Of a stretch of 64,000 nt of DNA, positions 43,001 to 51,312 are shown in pieces (the stretch's first letter is position 1; the number at the start of each line of letters is the position of its first letter). Both the position numbers and the translations under genes were made by a program. Source of the DNA: Brevibacillus sp. DP1.3A (GTDB lineage: Bacteria; Bacillota; Bacilli; Brevibacillales; Brevibacillaceae). The notes beneath the pieces are model-generated. The model did not search any database, was not told where the DNA came from, and saw only the letters and a list, made by a program, of their open reading frames with translations. The stretch lies in contig NZ_CP085876.1 of the NCBI RefSeq assembly GCF_013284245.2, positions 2,649,001 through 2,713,000 of the forward strand, given 5' to 3'.

Positions 43001-43370
43001 GGATGGACAGACGCCAGTAGCAGAGAGACTAGATTTGTGCAACCGATTTAACGAGGGAGAGCGGGATTTGTTTCTCATGTCTTTGAAAGCTGGGGGAACT
43101 GGATTAAATGTGACGGGTGCGGACACCGTAATCTTGTATGATCTGTGGTGGAATCCCGCTGTGGAACAACAGGCAGCTGATCGTGCCCATCGTATCGGAC
43201 AAAAGAACGTCGTTCAAGTGATCAGGCTTGTTGCAGAGGGAACGGTCGAAGAGAAAATGTACGAGCTGCAACAAAAAAAGAAAAACTTGATCGAGGAAAT
43301 CATTACACCGGGGCAAGAGGCAATCTCAGCTTTAACCGAGCAAGAAATACGCGAATTGCTGATGATTTAA
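40098..43370 (+). CDS. SWIM zinc-finger SNF2 family helicase
   Basis: A protein of about 1,090 residues. A SWIM zinc finger (CSCP...CQH, residues about 69-83) is followed by a long middle region with an SNF2-associated bacterial domain. The SNF2 ATPase then carries LRDYQKFGYQWM, Walker A ADDMGLGKT (about 661-669), DEAQ in LILDEAQ, FALTGTPVEN, and the C-terminal motif ADRAHRIGQKNVVQVIRL. It should move on or remodel DNA-bound proteins, as related RapA/SNF2 proteins do; the real role is unknown. The ATG at 40098 is chosen because AAGGATGGA is 7 bases upstream, although two earlier ATGs are in frame. Confidence 0.92.
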   Translation: MSFQVSHQTIKEWCGRLSYERGKTFYRSGNVLVEHFQQEPAWIKTTVNAGKNNYQVTIELDESGMAAVCSCPTLASYDHYCQHIAASLLTMRDLQVDEHPVSYSTSFTTRQAGMTTQPDSQLTEGLFGLFVDRPIRTSHNRVLLDSRTTLALEIICKIVPYGFRKSMIGIELKLGPKRLYIVKDIRAFLDRLDKQQVYRFSSQFTYDPNLHRFLPEHKAILLELVQIYRTEKIYRETASYQYQEQKHVGGERVLLVPPFTWERLFALLLTAPSVHIQHHDQMYPTFACIDEPPPLHFEFDQTKTDEYQLEVQGFKQITVLEAYGLLFVDGKWHRLPKEQCHSLAELKHLLESHSSERIHIPAEKIEPFMVQIVPALMKLGNVQIAKAVSERVVQFQLKAKLYLDRVRDRLLAGLEFQYGDIVINPLEGYEGGGQRGSELILMRDGEKERQILELMEESAFTRTEGGYFLDDEEAEYDFLYHVVPKLEKLLKVFATTSVKIRIQPLHLPPKVKVDVDERTNWLDFRFDMDGIPESEIRSVIQSVEEKRRYHRLSNGALLPLETKEFEQINRFLDEMGMQYAEQMGSGFQLPAFRGLRLLDIPMQGQSVQLGKSLRQFLENMRNPDNLDFPEPESLQATLRDYQKFGYQWMKTLAHYGFGGILADDMGLGKTLQSITFLLSVLPEIREQKLPAIIVAPASLLYNWHNEIKKFAPNIRSVIVDGTKEERNQIVNELSEIDVLITSYPLLRRDHAQFEENSFHTLILDEAQTFKNYVTQTAQTVKRIKAKHRFALTGTPVENRVEELWSIYDAVFPELFPARKEFLDLPRDTIAKRTRPFLLRRLKTEVLKELPAKIETLQSARLLPEQKKLYVAYLAQLQQETVKHLYNKGFQKNRIKILAGLTRLRQICCHPALFVKEYDGGSSKLEQLFEIIGECKNARKRVLLFSQFTEMLGIIGRELGYHGVPFFYLDGQTPVAERLDLCNRFNEGERDLFLMSLKAGGTGLNVTGADTVILYDLWWNPAVEQQAADRAHRIGQKNVVQVIRLVAEGTVEEKMYELQQKKKNLIEEIITPGQEAISALTEQEIRELLMI

Positions 43371-43374
43371 TACG

Positions 43375-43420
43375 AACAGCTTGACTATCGCTACCATGCG
43401 AGGGGTCGAGCTGTTTTTTT
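43375..43420 (+). terminator. Terminator after the SNF2 helicase gene
   Basis: AACAGCTTGAC and GTCGAGCTGTT pair with one G-U and are followed by a T-run. Confidence 0.85.
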
Positions 43421-43553
43421 GCGAGACTTTATCCCTGTGCGAATAACGAATTGGCAGACTCCCAATGATATTTGTCCGGTTCGAGATAAGGACATAGCGA
43501 ATAGCTTATGGAGAAGGACGAAGGCATCACCACAGAAGTGTGGGGGGAATGTA

Positions 43554-45326
43554 ATGGAACAATATGTGATTAAGCCATGGGATACCCGAGAAGGGAATGC
43601 GGAAACGCCGGCTAACTGGGATATGACAGTGCCACCGGAAGTAGATGCGATCGCAGACCAAGTGATCAAAGAGTATGACATGTCGGTGAAGAGTCGTACA
43701 CTCATTACTTCCAAGCCAGACAAAGGCGGGGCTATTTGGCGCATCGAGACAGATAAAGGTCCGCGCAGCCTAAAGGTACTGCACCGTACGCCTGAACGCA
43801 GTCTCTATAGTGTGGCTTTCCAAGAATACGTCGTCAAACAGGGGGCAAGAGTACCAGCATTGATTCCTGCCCGAAATGGCAGTCTTTTTGTAGAAAAGGG
43901 TGGGAAACTTTGGATTGTTACCGATTGGATTGCCTTGCAACCGGCAACAAAAGTAGATTTGGTAGGCGCGCAAGAGCTTTGCTACGGTCTTGGTGAATTC
44001 CATCGTCATTCGAAAGGCTATGTTCCGCCCGCAGGAGCCAAAAACTCTTCCCGTTTATATCGTTGGCCCAATCATTATCAAAAGATTGCCAAAAAAATCG
44101 GGTGGATGCGGGAAGTAGCAAAAGCCTACAGTGAAACCCCAACAAGCAAATCCATTTTGGCCGTCGTCGATCACTATGAACAGCAAGCATGGGCAGCCTT
44201 AGAGAAATTAAAAACATCTGCCTATCCAAAAATGATCAAAACGGGAGAGGCGCACTGGGGATTGGTGCACCAAGATTACGGCTGGTCAAATGGTCAAAAT
44301 GGTCCGGGAGGGCTTTGGGTCATCGACCTGGATGGCGTGTCGTACGATTTGCCGTTTCGGGATTTGCGCAAGCTCATCACCAGTACGATGGATGATATGG
44401 GCGTCTGGGATGTTACCTGGATGCGCGGTATGATCGAAGCCTATCATAAGGCAAATCCACTGGATCGCGAATCGTTTGAAGTGCTCTTAAATGATATGGC
44501 AGTGCCAAACGAATTTTATAAGCACCTCAAAGAGATGTTTTATAATCCCGAAATCTTTCTGTCGACGGAAGCGGAAGGCATTCTGCAGCGAGTGTTGACG
44601 GGGGATAAAACGAAAGATGCTGCATTGGCAGAGCTCGCAAAAGACATCAGCAAATACGAACCAGGCAACTACGACCAAATAACGGAAGTGGTTGAACCGC
44701 AAAGGCTAGCGTCAGGTATCCAGGAATTCATACCTGTTGCGGTATCCACTCCACCGACAGAGTCTTTGCTCGAGGAGCCGAAAGACAAAGAGTCCATGAG
44801 CAAGGTGTCTAAGGAGAAAGATTCGAAGGTGAAGGGATCCAAAGTCAAGGAGCCTGCAAGCGATCAGGTAGCCAGCTCACTTCCGACTTCCGACCAGGAA
44901 GAAAGCCAGCAGGAAGGGGCAGAGGCAGACCAAAGCACTACCCGCAGAACTCGAATCTCATTTTCGGGCAATGCTCCTTTTACGCCATCAGCGCCACTCG
45001 CTACGAGCGAAGCACGAAACCTCGTTCGTCGAAACAAAAAACGGGGGATGAGCTCAGCTGTCTCAAAAAGCAGCAGCAATAAGTCAAGCAAGCCTCAAAG
45101 GAGAGTAAAGGTCTCTATCAATGTAAAGGCCAAATCACCACAAGCAAAACCCGCAAGTCAAAGGAAAAACAAAAAAGGAACTGTGTGGACATCTAAACAG
45201 CAGTCCCGGACCGTCACTTCCAACAAGAGCAAGAAAGTTGCCAAGACGGCGAAACCAAGCCGTAAATTCATCAACGATCAGATGAAGAAGCAGCGTCAAA
45301 AATCAAAGAAGACGAGAGGCAACTAA
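43554..45326 (+). CDS. CotS-like spore coat kinase-fold protein with basic tail
   Basis: A 590-residue protein. Residues about 20-370 match the CotS/YutH aminoglycoside-phosphotransferase-like fold: ICYGLGEFHRHSKG in the variant form LCYGLGEFHRHSKG, the catalytic loop HQDYGWSN and the Mg-binding VIDLDG. CotS-family proteins are inner spore-coat components, and some phosphorylate coat proteins. Residues about 410-590 are a disordered tail, first rich in Ser/Glu/Lys and then strongly basic with Arg-Lys and Ser-Ser stretches. The usual CotS is near 350 residues, so the tail is an addition. The ATG at 43554 follows a six-G binding site. Confidence 0.85.
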   Translation: MEQYVIKPWDTREGNAETPANWDMTVPPEVDAIADQVIKEYDMSVKSRTLITSKPDKGGAIWRIETDKGPRSLKVLHRTPERSLYSVAFQEYVVKQGARVPALIPARNGSLFVEKGGKLWIVTDWIALQPATKVDLVGAQELCYGLGEFHRHSKGYVPPAGAKNSSRLYRWPNHYQKIAKKIGWMREVAKAYSETPTSKSILAVVDHYEQQAWAALEKLKTSAYPKMIKTGEAHWGLVHQDYGWSNGQNGPGGLWVIDLDGVSYDLPFRDLRKLITSTMDDMGVWDVTWMRGMIEAYHKANPLDRESFEVLLNDMAVPNEFYKHLKEMFYNPEIFLSTEAEGILQRVLTGDKTKDAALAELAKDISKYEPGNYDQITEVVEPQRLASGIQEFIPVAVSTPPTESLLEEPKDKESMSKVSKEKDSKVKGSKVKEPASDQVASSLPTSDQEESQQEGAEADQSTTRRTRISFSGNAPFTPSAPLATSEARNLVRRNKKRGMSSAVSKSSSNKSSKPQRRVKVSINVKAKSPQAKPASQRKNKKGTVWTSKQQSRTVTSNKSKKVAKTAKPSRKFINDQMKKQRQKSKKTRGN

Positions 45327-45359
45327 TGCAAGAAGGCGGAACGGGAAAGGAGAATACGG

Positions 45360-46508
45360 ATGAAAGTTATTATGGTCTGTACAGAAAAATTGCCAGTCCC
45401 TCCTATACGAGGGGGAGCGATTCAGACATATATTGCAGGGATTGCAGATATTCTAGGGAGGCATCACGAGCTGACTATCCTGGGAACGTCGGATCCCACG
45501 CTACCAATGGATGAAAAAGTTCGCAATGCACGTTATGTGCGGGTAGAGGGTCAAGGGGTGTTCGAGATTTATGCACGCGAAGTAGCCGCTTTCCTAAGTG
45601 CGAACAACTATGATGTCATCCATGTTTTTAACCGACCGCGGATGGTTCCCATCATTCGTGAGGTATGCCCGAACGCACGTATCATTCTAAGTATGCACAA
45701 TGATATGTTTGATCCGGTAAAAATAGGGCAGGCAGAAGCTGCTAGAGCGGTTGCTGAAACAGAACGCATCATCACGATCAGTGATTATGTCGGTCGGGTC
45801 ATTGCCTCGTTGCATCCAGAAGCCGCAAATAAGGTTCGCACGATTTATTCAGGTGTGAACTTGGAAACATTCGTTCCGGTGGAAAGATCCAATACGGCAC
45901 AAAAGATTCGTCAGGAACTGCGGGCGACGCATAATCTTGGCAACAAACAAGTGATTTTGTTTGTAGGACGATTGACGCCGAAAAAAGGAGCCGACATTCT
46001 AGTTCGTGCGATGAATGAACTCCGCTCCTACCATTCCAACATCGCTCTCGTCTTGGTTGGAGGGTCCTGGTATGGTGAAAATAAAATCAGTGACTATGCA
46101 GCGTATGTACGCTCATTAGCGAATCGTTCGCCTGTTCCGGTTATAACTACGGGATTTGTTCCGGCAGATCAGATTCACCACTGGTTCTGGGCGGGGGACG
46201 TTTTTGTCTGTCCTTCGCAATGGGAGGAACCACTGGCACGTGTCCATTATGAAGCGATGGCTGCCGGTCTGCCTTTTGTCACGACAAAACGGGGTGGAAA
46301 TGCTGAGGTGATCATTGGAGGCAATGGACTGTTGATCGAGCAGCCGGAGGACCCTCAAGCGTTTGCTTTACAGCTGAAACAACTGTTGTCCAGCCGCGAT
46401 CTCCAACGTCAAATGGGGAGAAGCGGACGCCAGCTTGCCGAACAAAGATTTACATGGGATCGAGTCGCAAGCGATGTGCTAGACGTATGGAATAACAAGG
46501 GTAGGTAA
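45360..46508 (+). CDS. Glycosyltransferase family 4 (CotSA-like)
   Basis: A 382-residue GT-B glycosyltransferase with an N-terminal acceptor domain (PPIRGGAIQTYIAGIAD), a GKLTP-type linker IYSGVNLETFVP, VILFVGRLTPKKGADIL and the sugar-nucleotide site PLARVHYEAMAAGLPFVTTKRGG. AAGGAG lies before the ATG, 33 bases after the CotS-like stop, so the two form an operon. In B. subtilis cotS and cotSA are adjacent as well, which supports a spore-coat role. The sugar and acceptor are unknown. Confidence 0.9.
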   Translation: MKVIMVCTEKLPVPPIRGGAIQTYIAGIADILGRHHELTILGTSDPTLPMDEKVRNARYVRVEGQGVFEIYAREVAAFLSANNYDVIHVFNRPRMVPIIREVCPNARIILSMHNDMFDPVKIGQAEAARAVAETERIITISDYVGRVIASLHPEAANKVRTIYSGVNLETFVPVERSNTAQKIRQELRATHNLGNKQVILFVGRLTPKKGADILVRAMNELRSYHSNIALVLVGGSWYGENKISDYAAYVRSLANRSPVPVITTGFVPADQIHHWFWAGDVFVCPSQWEEPLARVHYEAMAAGLPFVTTKRGGNAEVIIGGNGLLIEQPEDPQAFALQLKQLLSSRDLQRQMGRSGRQLAEQRFTWDRVASDVLDVWNNKGR

Positions 46509-46530
46509 AACCAAAAAGTGAATGCTATCA

Positions 46531-46567
46531 GCCCACTTCCCGCAGAGAGATCGGAGAAGTGGGCGTT
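46531..46567 (+). terminator. Terminator of the CotS-glycosyltransferase operon
   Basis: GCCCACTTC and GAAGTGGGC form a 9-bp stem with a following GTTT. Confidence 0.75.
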
Positions 46568-46674
46568 TATTCATACCTTCGAGACGAAAGAGTCACGTAC
46601 TGTCCTGCTAGAGTGGACAGGCCTGTCTGAACAAAAGGGCTTGTCCCACATGCATATTGCACGAAATGGGGGAA

Positions 46675-46711
46675 GATGCGGGGAATCTACTACGCACAGA
46701 CTCCCCGCATC
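46675..46711. terminator. Strong hairpin after the repeat-protein gene
   Basis: GATGCGGGGA and TCCCCGCATC form a perfect 10-bp stem. A short T-run is present only on the plus strand (CATCTTT), so efficiency in the minus direction is uncertain. Confidence 0.6.
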
Positions 46712-46749
46712 TTTAGGCAAACCTAAAGCCTCGCAGAATATCAGCTTTT

Positions 46750-47424
46750 TCAATAAGGTTCTGCATTTGGAATAATCGCGACGATGTGGGTGATAGGAAT
46801 CAGGATAGAGGCTCCGTTTGTACGTGAGGAGGCTAAGGTCAGTAATTCAATGATTCCTTCATCCACTCTAAGAAGCTTGCCGACTCGGTAAGAACGACTC
46901 TCAGGTCCCCAATCCGTCGTCAGTAAGACCTCCACAAGTTGATCGTTTCTCAGGCATTTGCTGAGCTCTTGACGAAGCCCATCTATACATGCTTGATCCG
47001 CTGATTCTTCCGCTTCGACATCTACCTTCACTAATGGTGCCGGGATGACGATTGGCTTCGGAGCTTCCACTTGTACATAAGGTGCTTCTACTCGTACAAC
47101 AGGCGGTTCTACATGTACAACGGGAGCTTCTACTTGTACAACAGGCGGTTCTACATGTACAACGGGAGCTTCTACTTGTACAACAGGCCGTTCTACATGT
47201 ACAACGGGAGCTTCTACTTGTATAACGGGAGCTTCTACATGTACAACAGGTGCTTCTACTTGTGGAATGGGGCTGGTCACATTCACTCGAGGTGCGCGAA
47301 CGCTGATACGCACAAAACGGCGTAGTTGCCTGAGCAGACTATTGGATTTGCGTTTGGTAGATCGCTTCTTGCAGCGGCAGCGGGCTTGCTTTGCTTTTAG
47401 CTTCTTCTTTCTCAATGCTTTCAA
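46750..47424 (-). CDS. Repeat-containing basic protein, probable spore-coat protein
   Basis: A 224-residue protein starting at TTG 47424, which follows AAGGAGG by 9 bases. Domains: residues 1-40 strongly basic with CRCKK; residues about 50-125 are tandem seven-residue units alternating Val-Glu-Ala-Pro-Val-Val-His and Val-Glu-Pro-Pro-Val-Val-Gln; residues about 150-224 form a small domain (LVEVLLTTDWG, KLLRVDEGIIELLTL, ILIPITHIVAIIP) resembling DUF2642/YuzF-like spore-coat barrels. I infer an extended coat fibre or linker. It is convergent with the CotS-like operon. An antisense frame in the repeat is an artefact of the 21-nt period. Confidence 0.7.
   Translation of the reverse strand: MKALRKKKLKAKQARCRCKKRSTKRKSNSLLRQLRRFVRISVRAPRVNVTSPIPQVEAPVVHVEAPVIQVEAPVVHVERPVVQVEAPVVHVEPPVVQVEAPVVHVEPPVVRVEAPYVQVEAPKPIVIPAPLVKVDVEAEESADQACIDGLRQELSKCLRNDQLVEVLLTTDWGPESRSYRVGKLLRVDEGIIELLTLASSRTNGASILIPITHIVAIIPNAEPY
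47062..47262 (-). repeat. 21-nt/42-nt in-frame tandem repeat
   Basis: About nine to ten 21-nt units (seven residues each), best seen as 42-nt pairs of GCTTCTACTTGTACAAC and GGTTCTACATGTACAAC on the plus strand. The unit is a multiple of three, so copy-number change by slippage keeps the frame. The repeat encodes the Val-Glu-Pro-rich part of the coat-like protein. Confidence 0.85.
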
Positions 47425-47609
47425 AGGCAACACCCTCCTTACTATGCATGCAATATCATATTCAGCAGGGGGGGGACCGCATTGGACTAACACCTGATTT
47501 GACAAAATCAGGCAGGAAAACATTAGCAAAATTAGATGATTTTTTTAAAAAAACAGGAAAATCGTGTATACTTATCAGGTAATCTCAAAAAGAAAGATGG
47601 AGGTTTCTC

Positions 47610-48647
47610 ATGAATCGTACGCCGATTGCCCCCATGGGAGTGGGGAAGCTGTTGGACAAGAGCTTTTCTGTATATCGCCAGTATTTTGGAGCATTCTTTT
47701 TGCTGGCTTTAATTTGGTTCGGTCCATTGTTACTCCTGCAGCAACTGCTTCTGGTTGACCTTACCAGAGTGCCTTTGCTCGCACAAGATACAGAAGGTAT
47801 GGACTTTGCGGAATCGTTAGGCGCAAGGTTTGCCGGACAAGAAGAATTTATGACACAAAGCCTTCCTATGCTGCTCATATTCATATTCCTTGTCGCACCA
47901 ATCCTTTTGATCATCGCCTACCCGCAAATGATTTCCGGTTCGATTTTACTGACGAAGGCTGCTCTCGAGGGAGAGACTTTGAGCTTAAAAGATGCCTTGA
48001 AGGGGGCACTTCGTCGATTTTGGCCGCTCGCGGGCAGTACTTTCCTATATGGAGTAATCGCGTTTGCAGTGTCGACAGCATTTGTCATCGTATATGGATT
48101 GATTTTCGTCATGATCGCCTTCGCGGGTGGAATGACATTTGAAACCATGTTTGATCCGTCAGATGAAGGCAGCATTGTGCTTATGATCGTTTTAGTTTTA
48201 TTTGGCTATTTATTCTTAATTGCTGGGATGATGCTCGTACCGGGCTTTTTCTTAATTCGTTGGGGTTTTTATATGCCGCTCGTTCTGTTCGAACGTGATG
48301 GTGTCGGAATCGGTCAGAGCTGGAATATGACAAAAGGAAACTTTTGGCGTTTATTTGGTCTTTTTGTTGTTCTCAGTGTGATCTACTCGATGTTCTCTAG
48401 CGGCATGCAATTAGTACTCACTGGCGTCTTAGGTACATCTATCCTCGCGCAAATCATTTTGGTTGCACTTACCTGCCTCTTGACCCCTTGGATGGCCATT
48501 GTTTACGCGTTGGCTTACTTTGATCTGCGCGTGAGAAAAGAAGGGACAGATTTACAAGAGCTAGTAAGCCGTCAGCTTGCCACATCTGCACCAGTAGAAC
48601 CAGCAACTCCTACCCCTGCACAAGAGCCGGGAGTTACCCATGATTAG
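47610..48647 (+). CDS. Multi-pass membrane protein heading the MoxR/DUF58 operon
   Basis: A 345-residue membrane protein with about six helices. The opening GVGKLLDKSFSVYRQYFGAFFLL and the later FFLIRWGFYMPLVLFE and GIGQSWNMTKGNFWRLFGLF match the glycerophosphoryl-diester phosphodiesterase membrane-domain-like group. The function is unknown. It overlaps the DUF4129 gene by 8 bases and its tail is Pro/Thr-rich. Position makes it part of the MoxR system. Confidence 0.8.
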   Translation: MNRTPIAPMGVGKLLDKSFSVYRQYFGAFFLLALIWFGPLLLLQQLLLVDLTRVPLLAQDTEGMDFAESLGARFAGQEEFMTQSLPMLLIFIFLVAPILLIIAYPQMISGSILLTKAALEGETLSLKDALKGALRRFWPLAGSTFLYGVIAFAVSTAFVIVYGLIFVMIAFAGGMTFETMFDPSDEGSIVLMIVLVLFGYLFLIAGMMLVPGFFLIRWGFYMPLVLFERDGVGIGQSWNMTKGNFWRLFGLFVVLSVIYSMFSSGMQLVLTGVLGTSILAQIILVALTCLLTPWMAIVYALAYFDLRVRKEGTDLQELVSRQLATSAPVEPATPTPAQEPGVTHD

Positions 48648-49266
48648 CACGAGTCCTTGGGTAGATGACAAGGAGCATTTACAAGAGATTCTAGCCAGAG
48701 ACGAGTTCAATTTGCCCCAAGGTAGTGGAGAGAACTGGATTCAAAGAGCGATGGAGTTTGTGATCGAGTTGATCGCCGATCTTTTTAAGTGGACCAGTAT
48801 TCCATCTGGCGCGGCTAATACCGTATCTACACTCGTGCTCATTATGGCAGTACTGGGACTGGTCGGCATCATTTACTGGTTGTTCCGCAGAATGATTTGG
48901 GTACAGAAGAAGCATCGACCGCTGTTTATGGAAGGTGAAAAAATACGTTCTCATGCAGACTATTTGCGTGATGCGAAAGAAAAGGCAGCGCGAGGAGAAT
49001 GGCGGGAAGGAGAACGCTCGTTGTTTTTGGCGTTGTTGGTTTATTTGCAAATGAAGTCATGGGTTCGTGTGGAGAAATGGAAAACGAATTGGGAATACGC
49101 AGAAGAAATTGAGGCAAATCAACCGAGCTTACGCGATGTGTTCGGCAGCTTCGCACGAGAATTCGATGCTGTTTGGTACGGGCAGGCACTTGTTGATGAA
49201 GCGTCGTTCTGGCAGCGTGTAAACGAACTGGAAGGCATCTGGCGCGAGGAGGGACAGCATGGATAG
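48640..49266 (+). CDS. DUF4129 domain membrane protein
   Basis: A 208-residue protein with one central membrane helix (about 60-85: LIMAVLGLVGIIYWLF) and a C-terminal cytosolic DUF4129 domain (LRDAKEKAARGEWREGERSLFLALLVYLQ). The N-terminal part is probably outside. DUF4129 proteins, sometimes fused to transglutaminase domains, are a regular part of MoxR/DUF58 clusters. It overlaps both neighbouring genes by 8 bases, so translation is coupled. Confidence 0.85.
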   Translation: MISTSPWVDDKEHLQEILARDEFNLPQGSGENWIQRAMEFVIELIADLFKWTSIPSGAANTVSTLVLIMAVLGLVGIIYWLFRRMIWVQKKHRPLFMEGEKIRSHADYLRDAKEKAARGEWREGERSLFLALLVYLQMKSWVRVEKWKTNWEYAEEIEANQPSLRDVFGSFAREFDAVWYGQALVDEASFWQRVNELEGIWREEGQHG

Positions 49267-50383
49267 TTTGCGCACCTATCGTGTCGGAATTGTTGTGGCT
49301 ACCTTGCTGCTCGTCATCGTGGGCTGGTTGATTGTCAAGCCTACAGCCGAGCTTCTTCCACCGTACTTGGCTTCTTCTGCACAGCCGAGCGGAATCAAGG
49401 CTGTGCTCGTATTGCTGGAGGAAAAAGGCAAGCAGGTAAAGGAATGGCGGCAGCCTATGCGTTTTTTACCAACAGCAACTGGGCAGGCCATGCTCGTAGT
49501 AGAGCCGGAAAGACTGATGCCAGAGGAACAGATAGATATTCTGGATTGGGTCAGTGAAGGCAATGACCTGATTCTCTTTCACTCGAGACCAGAGTGGGAA
49601 GACCTTCCGTTTTATACGGAGTACATCCGGGATAAAGAAAATCAGGAGCGAAATATTCAGGGACCTCTCGTTCAGGGGAAGTTCATGGGCAAAGCAGAGA
49701 CCTCATTGAGATTTTTAGAAGATGACGACATGGAGCTACTTCTCTACGACGATCAGGGGATACTCGGAGGAAGAACAGAAGTGGGAGATGGCAGTGTCAC
49801 GTTTTTTCTCGTACCGGAATGGCTAACCAATCAAAAAATTGAGCGATTGTCCCACTTTGAAGCGATCTGGCCGTACGTACAAGGAGATTGGTCGGTCCTC
49901 TGGGTCGACGAATACCATCACGGCTTGCAGGAAAAACCAGGTTTTTTGGCGATCTACCCAGGGTGGCTCATAGTTGCCTGCATACAACTCGGTATCCTAC
50001 TGTTGCTGTATGTGTGGTGGAGAGGAAAACGTTTCGGACCGGTCTATACGCTTAGGGAATGGACGGTGCGACGTGGTGATGAGACGTTGCTCGCCGTGTC
50101 TAGCTGGTATGAGCGAAGAGGGCTGGCACAGGATGCGTTACGACATCGAGAGGCTTACATGCGACAGCTGTTGTACGATCGGTGGGGAGTGCACCAACGG
50201 GCTGATCGAGTGGAAATCGTGCGATATGCCAAAACAAGATGGACAAATCAAGAGGTAGAGAAATTCGCTCATCTGCTGGAACGACTGGAACAGGCAAAAA
50301 ACGAAGGGCGATACTCGCCGAAGAGCTTGCTTGCAGACAGTCTCTTGTTGGATGAGATTACGAAGCGTCTGGAGAAGGAGTGA
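49259..50383 (+). CDS. DUF4350 domain membrane protein
   Basis: A 374-residue protein with an N-terminal helix (residues about 8-28), an extracytoplasmic DUF4350 domain (PSGIKAVLVLLEEKGKQV; NDLILFHSRPEW), a second helix near residue 240 (WLIVACIQLGILLLLYVWW) and a cytosolic basic tail. DUF4350 resembles a class-I glutamine-amidotransferase-like fold without a known activity. It is part of the same coupled operon; its stop overlaps the next start as GTGA. Confidence 0.87.
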   Translation: MDSLRTYRVGIVVATLLLVIVGWLIVKPTAELLPPYLASSAQPSGIKAVLVLLEEKGKQVKEWRQPMRFLPTATGQAMLVVEPERLMPEEQIDILDWVSEGNDLILFHSRPEWEDLPFYTEYIRDKENQERNIQGPLVQGKFMGKAETSLRFLEDDDMELLLYDDQGILGGRTEVGDGSVTFFLVPEWLTNQKIERLSHFEAIWPYVQGDWSVLWVDEYHHGLQEKPGFLAIYPGWLIVACIQLGILLLLYVWWRGKRFGPVYTLREWTVRRGDETLLAVSSWYERRGLAQDALRHREAYMRQLLYDRWGVHQRADRVEIVRYAKTRWTNQEVEKFAHLLERLEQAKNEGRYSPKSLLADSLLLDEITKRLEKE

Positions 50384-51312
50384 CAACTACCGTGGAGCAA
50401 TTGTTGCAACAAATGGAAAAAGAGCTGGTTGGTCAGCGGCAAAATGTTCGGCTACTGCTAACAGCTTTGGTTGCCGGCGGACACGTTTTGCTAGAAGGTG
50501 TACCTGGTATCGGAAAGACGAAAATGGTCAGGACCTTATCGGAATTGATGGGGGGCGTAAGCAAGCGCGTCCAGTTTACGCCTGACATGATGCCATCGGA
50601 CATTATTGGTCACGTGGTGTTCAATATGCAGCAGAACCAGTTTGAGACAATCAAAGGTCCTGTTTTCGCTAACTTATTGCTGGCGGACGAGATCAACCGG
50701 ACACCGCCGAAAACCCAAGCGGCCCTTTTAGAAGCAATGGAGGAAGGGCAAGTGACGATTCATGGTATCACTTATCCTTTGCCAGATCCGTTTTTCGTCG
50801 TCGCTACGCAAAACCCGGTGGAATACGAAGGAACGTATGTGTTGCCGGAGGCTCAGCTTGATCGCTTTTTGTTCAAGCTAACGATGTCGTATCCATCGCA
50901 TGAAAATGAAAAGCAAATCCTCGCTAAACATATTCCCAACAAGCGCAGCCACGAGCGTAATCAAGAGCCGCTCTTTACATGGGAGGCGATTTTGGAGAAG
51001 CGACGCCAATTAGAAGAAGTGGTTGTGGATGATTCGATTTTGGAGTACATCACGACACTGATTCGCAATACACGCGAAACGAAACGTTTGCTCTTAGGTG
51101 CCAGCTCTCGTGCTGGAATCGCTGTGTTGATGGCGAGCAAAGCCTGGGCACTTTTGGACAATCGCAAGTTTGTGACGCCTGATGACGTGAAGATGGTGGC
51201 TCGCCCTGCATTGCGGCACCGACTCATACTGTCACCGCAGGTAGAATTGGAGGGGGGTACCAGTGACCACATCATCGAAGAGACGCTGGCGGCTATTCCA
51301 GTTCCTCGCTGA
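50380..51312 (+). CDS. MoxR family AAA+ ATPase
   Basis: A 310-residue AAA+ ATPase with Walker A GVPGIGKTK, Walker B LLLADEINRTPPK, sensor-1 ATQNP, and the arginine-finger region YEGTYVLPEAQLDRF. MoxR ATPases act as chaperones that help assemble or activate partner proteins, usually ones with VWA or DUF58 domains; the gene for such a partner follows and overlaps by 50 bases. The GTG at 50380 overlaps the previous stop; another GTG at 50392 is possible. Confidence 0.93.
   Translation: MTTTVEQLLQQMEKELVGQRQNVRLLLTALVAGGHVLLEGVPGIGKTKMVRTLSELMGGVSKRVQFTPDMMPSDIIGHVVFNMQQNQFETIKGPVFANLLLADEINRTPPKTQAALLEAMEEGQVTIHGITYPLPDPFFVVATQNPVEYEGTYVLPEAQLDRFLFKLTMSYPSHENEKQILAKHIPNKRSHERNQEPLFTWEAILEKRRQLEEVVVDDSILEYITTLIRNTRETKRLLLGASSRAGIAVLMASKAWALLDNRKFVTPDDVKMVARPALRHRLILSPQVELEGGTSDHIIEETLAAIPVPR

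Noticed and set aside
47062..47262. Possible CRISPR array
   Set aside because: The units are contiguous, without unique spacers, and are in frame inside a gene.
47071..47325. Antisense open frame rich in Tyr and Asn through the coat-protein repeat
   Set aside because: It exists only because the 21-nt repeat keeps all frames open; it has no ribosome-binding site and the opposite strand has a well-supported gene.
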